Source: Pseudenterobacter timonensis (GTDB lineage: Bacteria > Pseudomonadota > Gammaproteobacteria > Enterobacterales > Enterobacteriaceae). Taken from it: a DNA stretch of 64,000 nucleotides. This document shows positions 40,297 to 49,472 of the stretch, one piece after another (position 1 is the first letter of the stretch; each line of letters opens with the position of its first letter). Made by a program: the position numbers and the translations under genes. The notes below the pieces were generated by a model. It saw only the letters and a list, made by a program, of their open reading frames with translations, was not told the DNA's origin and did not search any database. Where the stretch lies: positions 1,269,947-1,333,946 of the forward strand of contig NZ_FCOP01000011.1 of assembly GCF_900021175.1 (NCBI RefSeq), written 5' to 3'.

Positions 40297-42351
40297 ATGG
40301 AACTCAAAGCAACTTCTCTTGGCAAACGGCTGGCGCAACATCCCTATGACTCCGTGCAGCTTCTTAATGCCGGGGTGAAAGTCTCCGGGGAACGCCACGA
40401 ATACCTTATTCCCTTTAATCAGCTGCTGGCTATTCACTGTAAACGCGGCCTCGTATGGGGTGAGCTGGAATTTGTTCTGCCGGAGGAGAAAGTGGTTCGG
40501 CTGCATGGCACGGAGTGGGCGCAGACGCAGCGTTTTTATCAGCATCTCTCGGGCCGCTGGCAGCAGTGGAGCGAAGAGATGAGCGACGTGGCGGCGCAGG
40601 TTCTGCAAGAGGTGCTGGCGGATATTGCCCATAGCCATGAACAAAAGCAGTGGCTCACCCGTGCGCAGACTACGGGAATGCAGGCGCGTATCCGGCAGGC
40701 GCTCACCGCGCTGCCGCTGCCGGTGGCCCGTCTGGAGGCCTTTGAAAACTGCCGTGAGCTGTGGCGCCAGTGTCAGGGATGGCTGACCGATATCGAACAA
40801 AGCCGCCTGGCGCATAATCAGGCCTGGACCGACGCCATGCTGAGCGAATATGCCGACTTCTTCAGCCAGGTCGAGTCCTCGCCACTGAATCCCGCGCAGG
40901 CGAGGGCTGTCGTAAATGGCGAGACGTCGCTGCTGGTGCTGGCGGGGGCGGGCAGCGGTAAAACCTCGGTGCTGGTGGCGCGTGCCGGCTGGCTGCTGGC
41001 GCGCGGTGAGGCGAGCCCCGATCAGATCCTGCTGCTGGCCTTCGGACGGCAGGCGGCGCAGGAGATGGACGAACGTATTCAGGCGCGGCTGCATACCCAG
41101 GACATCAGCGCGAAAACCTTCCACGCCCTGGCGTTGCAAATTATTCAGCAGGGCAGCAAAAAAGTGCCGACCATAAGCCGCCTGGAAAACGATGCCCAGG
41201 CAAGGCAGGCGCTGTTTATTGAGGCGTGGCGCCAGCAGTGCAACGAGAAAAAAGCGCAGGCGAAAGGCTGGCGGCAGTGGCTGGAGGAGGAGCTTGCCTG
41301 GACTCTCCCGGAAGGCAACTTCTGGCAGGATGAGGCGCTGGCGCGTCGGCTCGGCAGCCGCCTCGACCGCTGGGTCAGCCTGATGAGGATGCATGGCGGC
41401 ACCCAGGCGGAGATGATCGATGGCGCGCCGGAAGCTATCCGCAGCCTCTTTTCGAAGCGCGTGAAGCTGATGGCGCCGCTGTTAAAAGCCTGGAAAACAG
41501 CGCTGAAGGCGGAAAACAGTGTCGATTTTTCGGGGCTTATTCATCAGGCCATCGCGATTCTGGAGAAGGGGCGTTTCGTCAGCCCGTGGAAACATATTCT
41601 GGTGGATGAATTTCAGGATATCTCGCCCCAAAGGGCGGCGCTGCTGAAGGCCTTACGGGATCAAAATAAACATACTTCGCTATTTGCGGTGGGGGACGAC
41701 TGGCAGGCGATCTACCGTTTTAGCGGGGCGCAACTCTCCCTGACCACCGCGTTTCACGATAACTTTGGCGAGGGCGATCGCAGCGATCTCGACACGACCT
41801 ATCGCTTCAACTCGCGCATCGGTGAAATTGCCAACCGCTTTATCCAGCAGAATCCCGGGCAGCTTAAAAAACCGCTCAATAGCCTGCGGGCCGGAGATAA
41901 AAAGGCGGTGACGCTGCTGCCGGACGGCCAGCTGGAGCCGCTGCTGGATAAGCTCAGCGGCTATGTGAAGCCCGATGAGCGCATTCTGCTGCTGGCGCGC
42001 TACCACCATCTTAAACCGGCCCTGCTGGAGAAGGCCGCCACGCGCTGGCCGAAGCTCCAGCTCGATTTCATGACGATCCATGCCAGCAAGGGCCAGCAGG
42101 CTGACTATGTGATCATTCTGGGGCTGCAGGAGGGGAGCGATGGCTTCCCGGCGCCGGCGCGGGAGTCGATCATGGAGCAGGCGCTGCTGCCCGAGCCGGA
42201 GGCGTTTCCCGATGCGGAGGAGCGCCGTTTACTCTACGTTGCCCTGACACGGGCGCGGCATCGCGTCTGGCTGCTGTTTAATCAGGAGGCGCCATCGCGC
42301 TTTGTCGCGATCCTTAAAGCGGTGGATGTGCCGGTGGCTAAAAAGCCCTGA
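40297..42351 (+). CDS. helD: DNA helicase IV
   Basis: Superfamily 1A 3'-to-5' DNA helicase (UvrD/Rep group). 684 residues, equal to E. coli HelD. The N-terminal region of about 190 residues is specific to helicase IV. Motifs: Walker A AGAGSGKTSVLV near 214-225, motif II VDEFQDISPQRAALL near 435, GDDWQAIYRFSGA, TTYRFNSRIGEIANRF, TIHASKGQQADYVII and VALTRARHRVW. It is distinct from the Gram-positive RNA-polymerase-recycling HelD. Confidence 0.96.
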   Translation: MELKATSLGKRLAQHPYDSVQLLNAGVKVSGERHEYLIPFNQLLAIHCKRGLVWGELEFVLPEEKVVRLHGTEWAQTQRFYQHLSGRWQQWSEEMSDVAAQVLQEVLADIAHSHEQKQWLTRAQTTGMQARIRQALTALPLPVARLEAFENCRELWRQCQGWLTDIEQSRLAHNQAWTDAMLSEYADFFSQVESSPLNPAQARAVVNGETSLLVLAGAGSGKTSVLVARAGWLLARGEASPDQILLLAFGRQAAQEMDERIQARLHTQDISAKTFHALALQIIQQGSKKVPTISRLENDAQARQALFIEAWRQQCNEKKAQAKGWRQWLEEELAWTLPEGNFWQDEALARRLGSRLDRWVSLMRMHGGTQAEMIDGAPEAIRSLFSKRVKLMAPLLKAWKTALKAENSVDFSGLIHQAIAILEKGRFVSPWKHILVDEFQDISPQRAALLKALRDQNKHTSLFAVGDDWQAIYRFSGAQLSLTTAFHDNFGEGDRSDLDTTYRFNSRIGEIANRFIQQNPGQLKKPLNSLRAGDKKAVTLLPDGQLEPLLDKLSGYVKPDERILLLARYHHLKPALLEKAATRWPKLQLDFMTIHASKGQQADYVIILGLQEGSDGFPAPARESIMEQALLPEPEAFPDAEERRLLYVALTRARHRVWLLFNQEAPSRFVAILKAVDVPVAKKP

Positions 42352-42360
42352 CGGCGAGTT

Positions 42361-42384
42361 TTCCGGCGGCCTGCGCCGCCGGAA
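42361..42384. terminator. Inverted repeat between helD and mgsA, possible terminator
   Basis: Perfect 10-bp stem TTCCGGCGGC/GCCGCCGGAA with a CTGC loop in the 40-base convergent gap. Neither strand has a good T-run right after the stem, so it may stop transcription weakly or mainly protect 3' ends. Confidence 0.5.
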
Positions 42385-42391
42385 GAGGGGG

Positions 42392-42850
42392 TTATTTTAA
42401 CCGTTCGGCAAGATAGCGGGCGTAGTCCGGGATCGGGATCTCGACGGAGGAGTTGAAGTCGGGCGACTGGATAATAAAGTCGGCGGTGGAGAGGTTAGTC
42501 GCCACCGGGATGTTCCACACCGTTGCCAGGCGCAGCAGCGCTTTTACGTCCGGATCGTGCGGGACGGCATTCAGCGGATCCCAGAAGAAGATCAGCACGT
42601 CGATTTTACCTTCAGAAATTAAGGCGCCAACCTGCTGATCGCCCCCCATCGGGCCGCTGAGCATGGCGTTAACCGCCAGCCCCGTGGCGCGGTGGATAAG
42701 GTTGCCCGTAGTGCCCGTTGCCGAAAGGTTATGTTGCGCCAGCAATGGCTGGTGGCGCTGAACCCAGCTGAGCAGCATCTGTTTGCAGTGATCGTGCGCG
42801 ACCAGCGCGATATGTTTACGCGCGGGGAGCGTGCGTGTCGTGGTTTCCAT
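42392..42850 (-). CDS. mgsA: Methylglyoxal synthase
   Basis: Converts dihydroxyacetone phosphate to methylglyoxal and phosphate, a bypass that relieves sugar-phosphate stress. The start at 42850 gives 152 residues, equal to E. coli. Phosphate-binding [19 protein letters not shown] and [18 protein letters not shown] carry the active-site Asp/His. Upstream in-frame codons TTG (42865), ATG (42862) and ATG (42853) form a small repeat (ATGGAAACG/ATGGAAACC). The GGAAACG stretch suits the 42850 start, but the others cannot be excluded. Confidence 0.94.
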   Translation of the reverse strand: METTTRTLPARKHIALVAHDHCKQMLLSWVQRHQPLLAQHNLSATGTTGNLIHRATGLAVNAMLSGPMGGDQQVGALISEGKIDVLIFFWDPLNAVPHDPDVKALLRLATVWNIPVATNLSTADFIIQSPDFNSSVEIPIPDYARYLAERLK

Positions 42851-42931
42851 CATCGTTTCCATCAAGGTTAACTGGTTACAAGATTACTGGAAGCGCCTGA
42901 TGCTGCAAGAGAAAGGGTAAAAAAATGCGGC

Positions 42932-43594
42932 TCAGGACGAGGGTTGCTGTCTGGCCCACTGTAAAAAGCGGGTACGGGTATCAGGATCGGCCTGTTGAAA
43001 CCAGAACTTGAGACGCTGTTCGGTAAGCGTCTGAGACTGCGGCGGGATGACATCCAGCTCCGATACGCCGGAAAGCAGGGTGCTGTCATCGGCCATCATG
43101 GGGGCGAAAGCGGGCAGCGAGGCCGCTTTGCCCGCTTTGTTATAGCGCTCTGTCTCAGCCTCATAATCGACTCCTTTGCGGGGCGTCGTCAGCGCCAGGA
43201 TATCGAGCTTTACCGGAATGGGCATCGCGTCGCCATCCAGCAGCGTGATTTGCGGCGAGGCATCAAAATGGTCCGCTTCCTTTTTGTTTTCAAGCCGCGG
43301 CAGGTTGAAGTTCACCTGGCTGATTTTCTCGGTATTAAAACTCAGCACCAGCGGCGGGGAGATATAGAGCTGCTCCTCGCGATCCGTCATCCGGATGGTT
43401 TTTTCCACCCTGAAAACTACCTGGTGGGGGCCGTTATCCAGCTCAATGCTGTCTGCACCGCGCAGCAGGGAGCTGGAGACCTTTTTCCCGTCCAGCACCA
43501 GCAGATCGATTTCGCTGGAGAGACGTAGCGTGGTGGCACAGACACAAACCGGCACCATTAACGCGATAGCCATACTGACAATGCCGGATTTCAT
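42932..43594 (-). CDS. csgI: YccT/CsgI family periplasmic protein
   Basis: DUF2057 protein. The E. coli homologue YccT (CsgI) is a periplasmic inhibitor of CsgA, affecting curli amyloid. The start at 43594 ([20 protein letters not shown]) behind AGGAG gives 220 residues, the E. coli length, with a signal peptide cleaved before [12 protein letters not shown]. The core [20 protein letters not shown] is strongly conserved. The name rests on homology; no curli genes lie in this window. Confidence 0.9.
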   Translation of the reverse strand: MKSGIVSMAIALMVPVCVCATTLRLSSEIDLLVLDGKKVSSSLLRGADSIELDNGPHQVVFRVEKTIRMTDREEQLYISPPLVLSFNTEKISQVNFNLPRLENKKEADHFDASPQITLLDGDAMPIPVKLDILALTTPRKGVDYEAETERYNKAGKAASLPAFAPMMADDSTLLSGVSELDVIPPQSQTLTEQRLKFWFQQADPDTRTRFLQWARQQPSS

Positions 43595-43763
43595 AGAAAG
43601 CTCCTGTAGCAAGCACGCGCCGCAATATTGTATCTAAAGTTTTCGAAAAACATGTTTACTAACATATAGACATATTCTGCCGGTTTGCCCTCATACAGAT
43701 GTATGGGTTAGATGGTTGCCCTCACGGCTTTGGCATACACTGTAAAAAAACGGGAGAAAACGT

Positions 43764-44177
43764 ATGCAAGAGAACGACATTGCCACCATTCTGACCTCGA
43801 CCCGCACCATCGCCCTGGTCGGCGCCAGCGACAAGCCTGACCGCCCGAGCTACCGGGTGATGAAATATCTTCTTGATCAGGGATATCACGTCATCCCCGT
43901 CTCACCGAAGGTGGCGGGCAAGACGCTGCTGGGGCAGCAGGGTTACGGTACGCTCGCCGAGGTGCCGGAAAAGATCGATATGGTGGATGTATTCCGTAAC
44001 TCGGAAGCGGCATGGGGCGTGGCGCAGGAGGCGGTCGCCATCGGGGCGAAAACGCTCTGGATGCAGCTCGGGGTGATTAACGAGCAGGCAGCGGTGATGG
44101 CGCGGGAGGCGGGGCTGAACGTGGTAATGGATCGCTGCCCGGCGATTGAAATCCCGCGTTTAGGCCTGACCAAATAA
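43764..44177 (+). CDS. yccU: CoA-binding domain protein YccU
   Basis: 137-residue single-domain Rossmann-fold protein of the CoA-binding family, related to the nucleotide-binding domain of succinyl-CoA synthetase alpha. Exact role unknown. N-terminal IALVGASDKPDRPSYRVM forms the nucleotide loop; DVFRNSEAAWGVAQEAV and CPAIEIPRLGL are conserved. Terminated by a hairpin shared with convergent hspQ. Confidence 0.93.
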   Translation: MQENDIATILTSTRTIALVGASDKPDRPSYRVMKYLLDQGYHVIPVSPKVAGKTLLGQQGYGTLAEVPEKIDMVDVFRNSEAAWGVAQEAVAIGAKTLWMQLGVINEQAAVMAREAGLNVVMDRCPAIEIPRLGLTK

Positions 44178-44178
44178 A

Positions 44179-44200
44179 AAAAGCCCGCTTGCGGGCTTTT
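44179..44200. terminator. Bidirectional terminator between yccU and hspQ
   Basis: Stem AAAAGCCCGC/GCGGGCTTTT with a TT loop between convergent genes, right after the yccU stop. Confidence 0.92.
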
Positions 44201-44203
44201 GGA

Positions 44204-44581
<378 letters not shown>

Positions 44582-45772
44582 TTACATGACGCGGCAGGCA
44601 AATCCTTTCAGATACAGACCTTCCGGGTAGGTAGCGATCACCGGATGATCGGCTGCCTGACGGAACTGCTCTATAAATTGTACATCACGACCGGCATCTG
44701 TTGCGGCATCTGCGATGATTTTCTGAAATAAATCGGTGGTCATCAGGCCTGAGCAGGAGAAGGTCAGAAGAATGCCGCCAGGGTTAAGCAGCTGGATCGC
44801 CAGCATATTGATATCTTTGTAGCCGCGGCAGGCGCCCATCAGCTGGCTTTTATTCTCCACGAACTTCGGCGGGTCCATAACGATGACGTCAAAGGTTTCG
44901 CCCTGGTCGCGGTATTTACGCAGCAGCTTAAAGACGTCGTCGCGCACAAAGTCGGCTTTGCTCAGGTCAAGCTTGTTGAGCTCCACGTTCTGCTTCGCCA
45001 CGTCGAGCGCCTCCTGCGAGGTGTCCACGCTGACCACCTGACGGCAGCCGCCCATCAGGGCGGAGACGGCAAAGCCGCCAGTGTAGGAGAAGCAGTTCAG
45101 TACCCGCTTGTTTTCCACATATTTACGGGTCGCCAGGCGGCTGTCGCGCTGATCGAGGTAGTAGCCGGTCTTATGGCCGCCCTGGATATCCACGTAGAGC
45201 TTCATGCCATGCTCTTCAATCGGCAGCAGGGGAGGCGGCAGCTCGCCGGTCACCGGCCCCTGGGTCAGCTCCATGCCCTCTTTTTTACGTACCGCCACGT
45301 CGCTGCGATCGTAGATGGCGCAGTCGGGATAGAGCGACTGCAGGGCGCTGATTAAGGGGGCGCGCTGATACTCCGCCCCGGCGCTCAGCAGCTGCAGCAC
45401 CAGAAAATGGCCGAAGCGATCGATAGTAATCCCCGGCAGCCCGTCGGATTCACCGGCAATCAGACGGTAGCTGTCGAGACCGTCACGCTTCGCCAGCCAG
45501 TCGCGCCACTGCTGCGCCTGCTGCAAACGGCGGACGAAGAAATCGATATCGATATTCTCTTCTTTATCGAAGGTCCAGACGCGGGCGCGGATCTGGGAGG
45601 CGGGCGAGTACGCGCCGCGTGCTAACCATTTTCCCTGATGGTCAACGATATCTATGGTTTCACCGAGGCTGGCTTTACCTTCCATACGGGCAACCGCGCC
45701 GGAAAAGACCCAGGGATGACGGCGGAGTAATGATTTCTCGCGCCCTTTGGCTAACACTAAACGTACGCTCAT
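44582..45772 (-). CDS. rlmI: 23S rRNA m5C1962 methyltransferase RlmI
   Basis: SAM-dependent methyltransferase for C1962 of 23S rRNA. 396 residues, equal to E. coli. An N-terminal PUA domain ([25 protein letters not shown]), a middle [24 protein letters not shown] segment and the SAM fold ([19 protein letters not shown]) are followed by DPPKF and TFSCSGLM, which carry the catalytic residues. Divergent from acyP. Confidence 0.96.
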   Translation of the reverse strand: MSVRLVLAKGREKSLLRRHPWVFSGAVARMEGKASLGETIDIVDHQGKWLARGAYSPASQIRARVWTFDKEENIDIDFFVRRLQQAQQWRDWLAKRDGLDSYRLIAGESDGLPGITIDRFGHFLVLQLLSAGAEYQRAPLISALQSLYPDCAIYDRSDVAVRKKEGMELTQGPVTGELPPPLLPIEEHGMKLYVDIQGGHKTGYYLDQRDSRLATRKYVENKRVLNCFSYTGGFAVSALMGGCRQVVSVDTSQEALDVAKQNVELNKLDLSKADFVRDDVFKLLRKYRDQGETFDVIVMDPPKFVENKSQLMGACRGYKDINMLAIQLLNPGGILLTFSCSGLMTTDLFQKIIADAATDAGRDVQFIEQFRQAADHPVIATYPEGLYLKGFACRVM

Positions 45773-45864
45773 AATTTGCTATTCTGCTGGTTCACTAAAA
45801 TGGCCGCCATTTTCCCGAGTTCACGGAGGAAATGCAACGCGCCAGACGGATAAGGAGAACGATG

Positions 45865-46146
45865 ATGTCAAAAGTCTGCACAATCGCGTGGGTTCACGGC
45901 AGGGTCCAGGGGGTGGGCTTTCGCTACAGCACGCAGCATGAAGCGTCGCGTCTTGGGCTGACCGGCTATGCCCGTAACATGGATGACGGCAGCGTGGAGG
46001 TGCTGGCCTGCGGCGAGGCGGAGCAGGTGGAAAAGCTGATCGCCTGGCTGAAGGCGGGCGGGCCGCGTAGCGCGCGGGTTGACAAGGTCTTAACGGAGCC
46101 GCATCAACCCGGGCGGGAGTATCAGAACTTTGGCATTCGCTATTAA
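45865..46146 (+). CDS. acyP: Acylphosphatase
   Basis: Hydrolyses acyl phosphates; small ferredoxin-like alpha/beta fold. The start at 45865 ([21 protein letters not shown]) gives 93 residues with AAGGAG at optimal spacing; the adjacent ATG at 45862 is too close to that site. The catalytic Arg in [10 protein letters not shown] and Asn in [13 protein letters not shown] are present. The stop overlaps the stop of convergent tusE (shared 46143-46146). Confidence 0.95.
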   Translation: MSKVCTIAWVHGRVQGVGFRYSTQHEASRLGLTGYARNMDDGSVEVLACGEAEQVEKLIAWLKAGGPRSARVDKVLTEPHQPGREYQNFGIRY

Positions 46147-46472
46147 ATACATTTCACCGGCTTCGGCAGACCGGCGATTTTCGTCGCCTGTTTAGCCGGG
46201 CCTTTCGGGAAGAGGCGATAGAGGTAGCGGCTGTTGCCTTTCTCCTCGCCAAACTTGTTGGCCATCGCCTTTACCAGCATGCGGATGGCGGGCGAGGTAT
46301 TAAATTCCAGGTAGAACTCGCGCACAAACCGCACCACTTCCCAGTGCTCAGGGGAGAGGGTGATAGACTCCTGTTCGGCAATCACCTCGGCCAGCGCTTC
46401 GCTCCACTGGCTGCTCTCTTTCAGATAACCGTCTTTATCGGTCTCTATCTCTTTACCTTCAAAGCTCAACAT
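46143..46472 (-). CDS. tusE: Sulfurtransferase TusE
   Basis: DsrC-family sulfur carrier that takes sulfur from TusBCD and passes it to MnmA for 2-thiouridine in tRNA. 109 residues, equal to E. coli. The sulfur-accepting Cys is the penultimate residue of the flexible tail [34 protein letters not shown] is the conserved helical core. Monocistronic. Confidence 0.96.
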   Translation of the reverse strand: MLSFEGKEIETDKDGYLKESSQWSEALAEVIAEQESITLSPEHWEVVRFVREFYLEFNTSPAIRMLVKAMANKFGEEKGNSRYLYRLFPKGPAKQATKIAGLPKPVKCI

Positions 46473-46510
46473 AGGGATTCACACATCAGTCAATAACCGG
46501 CGCAGTGTAG

Positions 46511-46540
46511 CAAAAAACAAAGCCCCGCATAAGCGGGGCT
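46511..46540 (-). terminator. yccA terminator
   Basis: Minus-strand stem AGCCCCGC/GCGGGGCT with a TTAT loop followed by TTGTTTTTTG, 20 bases past the yccA stop. Confidence 0.9.
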
Positions 46541-46560
46541 GAGGGCAGAGCCATGGGCGG

Positions 46561-47220
46561 TTAATCGCGGCTGGCGAAGCCCAGGATGCTCAACAGGCTG
46601 ACGAAGATGTTGTACAGCGACACGTAGAGGCTCACGGTAGCGCGGATGTAGTTGGTCTCGCCGCCGTGAATGATGTTGCTGGTTTCATACAGGATCGCGC
46701 CTGAGGAGATCAGAATAAATACTGCGCTAATCGCCAGGTGCAGCGCCGGCAGCTGCAGGAAGATGTTGGCCACCATCCCGATCAGCACCACCACAATACC
46801 CGCCATCAGCATACCACCCAGGAAAGACATATCCTTGCGGGTGGTCAGCACATAGGCGGAGCAGCAGAAGAAGACCAGCGCGGTACCGCCGAGCGCCAGG
46901 CCGATGACATCACCCATCCCGGCAGAGAGATAGGCGTTCAGCATCGGCCCCAGGATATAGCCCAGGAAGCCGGTAAAGGCGAAAGCGGAAAGGATGCCCG
47001 CCGGGGAGTTGGCGGTTTTGTAGGTCAGGAACATCAGACCATACATGCCCACCAGCGTCAGGATAAGACCCGGAGAAGGCAGCATCAGCAGGGTGCTGGC
47101 GGTAGCGGTAATGGCGGAAAACGCCAGCGTCAGGCTCAGCAGAAAATAGGTGTTGCGCAGCACTTTGTGGGTGCTGAGCAGCGATGTGCGGTCGCGGGAC
47201 GATATAACAATACGATCCAT
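46561..47220 (-). CDS. yccA: FtsH modulator YccA (Bax inhibitor-1 family)
   Basis: 219-residue inner-membrane protein with seven hydrophobic segments of the BI-1/TMBIM family. The E. coli protein is both a substrate and an inhibitor of the FtsH protease and protects a jammed SecY. The N-terminal cytosolic tail [21 protein letters not shown] carries the FtsH recognition region. [11 protein letters not shown] is the conserved C-terminal end. Divergent from the gene at 47480 across 259 bases, in which I see no further gene. Confidence 0.95.
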   Translation of the reverse strand: MDRIVISSRDRTSLLSTHKVLRNTYFLLSLTLAFSAITATASTLLMLPSPGLILTLVGMYGLMFLTYKTANSPAGILSAFAFTGFLGYILGPMLNAYLSAGMGDVIGLALGGTALVFFCCSAYVLTTRKDMSFLGGMLMAGIVVVLIGMVANIFLQLPALHLAISAVFILISSGAILYETSNIIHGGETNYIRATVSLYVSLYNIFVSLLSILGFASRD

Positions 47221-47479
47221 GAGTCACTCTCTTATGACAGATGTAATTAACGGCAAGAATAGAAAAGAGCGCGGCCGGAACAAAGCGGTTTTACCCATCT
47301 TTACTCACTCTTTCCCTGGCGCTTTATGCTGAAAAAACGGATTTTGGCCGCATAATTGCGGTTTTGTAAAGTTTATTCAGATCGAGATCTTATAGGTTAC
47401 TGAAAAATATTGCGTTCCCGCCTGCCGGGCGCTAAGTGTTAAGCCGGATCGTCATAAAACAGACAATAAGGCGAAGCAC

Positions 47480-49102
47480 ATGAAGCAAACACGCATACGT
47501 TTTACACGCTCGTTACTGGCCGCCGCCATCCTCTGCGCAGGCGCGGCTCAGGCCGCCAGCGTGCCGCAGGGAACCGCGCTTGCAGAGAAGCAGGAGCTGG
47601 TCAGGAATAACGGCAGCGAGCCCGCCTCGCTCGACCCGCATAAAGTCGAAAGCGACGTCGAATTTAATATCATCAGCGATTTATTCGACGGGCTGGTCAG
47701 CGTTTCCCCGGCGGGAGAGATCCAGCCCCGGCTGGCGGAAAAATGGGAGACGAAAGATAATACCGTCTGGACCTTCCATCTGCGCCCTGGCATTACCTGG
47801 AGCGACGGCACGGCCATTACCGCCCAGGATGTGGTCTGGAGCTGGCAGCGGCTGGTTGATCCGAAAACCGTCTCCCCCTACGCGAGCTATCCGGGCAGTA
47901 TGCTTATCGTCAACGCCGCCGATATCGCTGAAGGCAAAAAAGCGCCGGATACGCTGGGGGTAAAGGCGCTTAACGATACCACGCTGGAGGTGACCTTAAC
48001 CCAGCCGAACGCCGCCTTCCTGCCGATGCTGGCGCACCCGTCGCTGATGCCTCTCGATCGGACGCTGGTGACGCGCTACGGCGAAAAGTGGACCCAGCCG
48101 GAACATTTCATCAGCAGCGGCGCCTATAAACTCTCTCAGTGGGTGGTGAACGAGCGCATCGTGGCGGAGCGCAACCCGCGTTACTGGGATAATGCCCACA
48201 CCGTAATCAACAAGGTGACTTACCTGCCGATCGCCTCCGAGGCGGCCGACGTCAACCGTTACAAGGCGGGGGAGATTGATATCAACTACACCGTGCCGAT
48301 CAACCAGTTTGCCCAGCTTAAAAAGACGATGGGCAACGAGCTGAACGTCTCTCCGCAGCTGGCCACCTATTACTACGAGTTCAATACTACCCGCGCACCG
48401 TTTAACGATGTACGCGTACGCAAGGCGTTAAACCTGGCGCTGGATAAAACCATCATCGCTGACAAGGTGCTGGGGCAGGGGCAGCGTCCCGCCTGGTTGA
48501 TCAGCCAGCCGGACATCGGCGGCGTGACGCTACGCAACCCCGATTACGCCAGCTGGCCGATGGAGAAGCGCATCGCCGAGGCGAAAAAGCTGCTGAGCGA
48601 GGCGGGGTATAATGAAGGGCATCCGCTCACCTTCCATCTGCTCTATAACACCTCAGAGTCCCATCAGCGTATCGCCATTGCCGCCAGCTCCATGTGGAAG
48701 AAAAATCTGGGCGTGGAGGCGAAGCTGCAGAATCAGGAGTGGAAAACCATGCTCGACACCATGCACACCCATAGCTTTGATGTGGTGCGCTTCGCCTGGG
48801 TTGCCGACTATGATGATGCGTCGACCTTCCTGAATAACTTCCGCACCGGCGATAGCCAGAACACCAGCCAGTACAGTAATCCTGCTTACGATAAGGCGCT
48901 TATCAGCGCCGCGAAAGCGGGTTCGATCGACGAGCGCGGAAAGTTTTACCAGCAGGCGGAAGATCTGCTGGGGCAGGATGTGCCGGCTATTCCGGTTTAC
49001 CACTACGTCCGTTCTCACCTGGTGAAGCCCTGGGTAGGCGGATTCACGCCGGATAAGCTCGGTTACTACTACACCAAAGATATGTACATCAAAAAATACT
49101 AG
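47480..49102 (+). CDS. Orphan OppA/MppA-like peptide-binding protein
   Basis: Periplasmic solute-binding protein of the oligopeptide (SBP_bac_5) family, 540 residues. The signal peptide MKQTRIRFTRSLLAAAILCA is cleaved near AQA-ASVPQG. Family landmarks: EPASLDPHKVESDVEFNII, WETKDNTVWTFHLRPGITW, PHNAAF-type QPNAAFLP and DVRVRKALNLALDK. It is similar in build to OppA (peptides) and MppA (murein tripeptide), but no permease or ATPase genes lie nearby. It would therefore have to borrow another transporter, probably OppBCDF. E. coli K-12 has no such gene between yccA and serT. The substrate is not predictable from sequence alone. Confidence 0.88.
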   Translation: MKQTRIRFTRSLLAAAILCAGAAQAASVPQGTALAEKQELVRNNGSEPASLDPHKVESDVEFNIISDLFDGLVSVSPAGEIQPRLAEKWETKDNTVWTFHLRPGITWSDGTAITAQDVVWSWQRLVDPKTVSPYASYPGSMLIVNAADIAEGKKAPDTLGVKALNDTTLEVTLTQPNAAFLPMLAHPSLMPLDRTLVTRYGEKWTQPEHFISSGAYKLSQWVVNERIVAERNPRYWDNAHTVINKVTYLPIASEAADVNRYKAGEIDINYTVPINQFAQLKKTMGNELNVSPQLATYYYEFNTTRAPFNDVRVRKALNLALDKTIIADKVLGQGQRPAWLISQPDIGGVTLRNPDYASWPMEKRIAEAKKLLSEAGYNEGHPLTFHLLYNTSESHQRIAIAASSMWKKNLGVEAKLQNQEWKTMLDTMHTHSFDVVRFAWVADYDDASTFLNNFRTGDSQNTSQYSNPAYDKALISAAKAGSIDERGKFYQQAEDLLGQDVPAIPVYHYVRSHLVKPWVGGFTPDKLGYYYTKDMYIKKY

Positions 49103-49196
49103 CGGTATTTTGTGCTGATAAAACCATCAACGCGCTGTTATTTCAGCCGATTAACTTCGTTTTGACTGTTTTTCAGGCAAACGAACACTTCCGGGG

Positions 49197-49225
49197 TTTA
49201 CACGGCGCAACGAGGTGTTTATAGT
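49197..49225 (+). promoter_or_regulatory. serT promoter
   Basis: TTTACA, a 17-base spacer and TATAGT, followed by a GC-rich discriminator (GCGCC) typical of stringently controlled stable-RNA promoters. The predicted start is about six bases before the mature tRNA. Confidence 0.8.
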
Positions 49226-49237
49226 GCGCCTCACACC

Positions 49238-49325
49238 GGAAGTGTGGCCGAGCGGTTGAAGGCACCGGTCTTGAAAACCGGCGACCCGAAAGGGTTCCAG
49301 AGTTCGAATCTCTGCGCTTCCGCCA
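49238..49325 (+). tRNA. serT: tRNA-Ser (anticodon UGA)
   Basis: 88 bases including encoded CCA. Acceptor stem GGAAGTG/CGCTTCC, D-arm GCCGAGCGGTTGAAGGC, anticodon stem CCGGT/ACCGG with loop CTTGAAA, so anticodon TGA at 49272-49274. A long class-II variable arm (CGACCCGAAAGGGTTCC) and T-arm (AGAGTTCGAATCTCT) follow. It appears identical to E. coli serT as I recall it. Reads UCA and UCG-type Ser codons. tRNA-Ser genes are frequent integration sites, but no duplicated 3' end or integrase is present here. Confidence 0.98.
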
Positions 49326-49335
49326 GATACGAAAT

Positions 49336-49366
49336 AACCCCGCGATAGCAATATCGCGGGGTTTTT
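49336..49366 (+). terminator. serT terminator
   Basis: Stem AACCCCGCGATA/TATCGCGGGGTT with a GCAA tetraloop and a T-run, 10 bases after the tRNA. Confidence 0.93.
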
Positions 49367-49472
49367 CTTTTTCTCCTCCCGACTCCCTCTTCACTTTGCG
49401 AAACGCCTCCGGGAAATTTGTCCCGCTTCTGTCACACTCCTGTCGACAATAATCACCGCTAAGGAGTAAGGG

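Noticed and set aside
42361-42384. Riboswitch or attenuator between helD and mgsA
   Set aside because: It is a simple inverted repeat downstream of both convergent genes, so it cannot act as a leader.
49238-49325. tRNA-Ser gene as an occupied integration site
   Set aside because: No duplicated tRNA 3' end, integrase or mobile gene is present on either side.
49400-49472. CRP site upstream of agp
   Set aside because: cAMP control of agp is known in E. coli, but no TGTGA-N6-TCACA pattern of acceptable quality is visible here.
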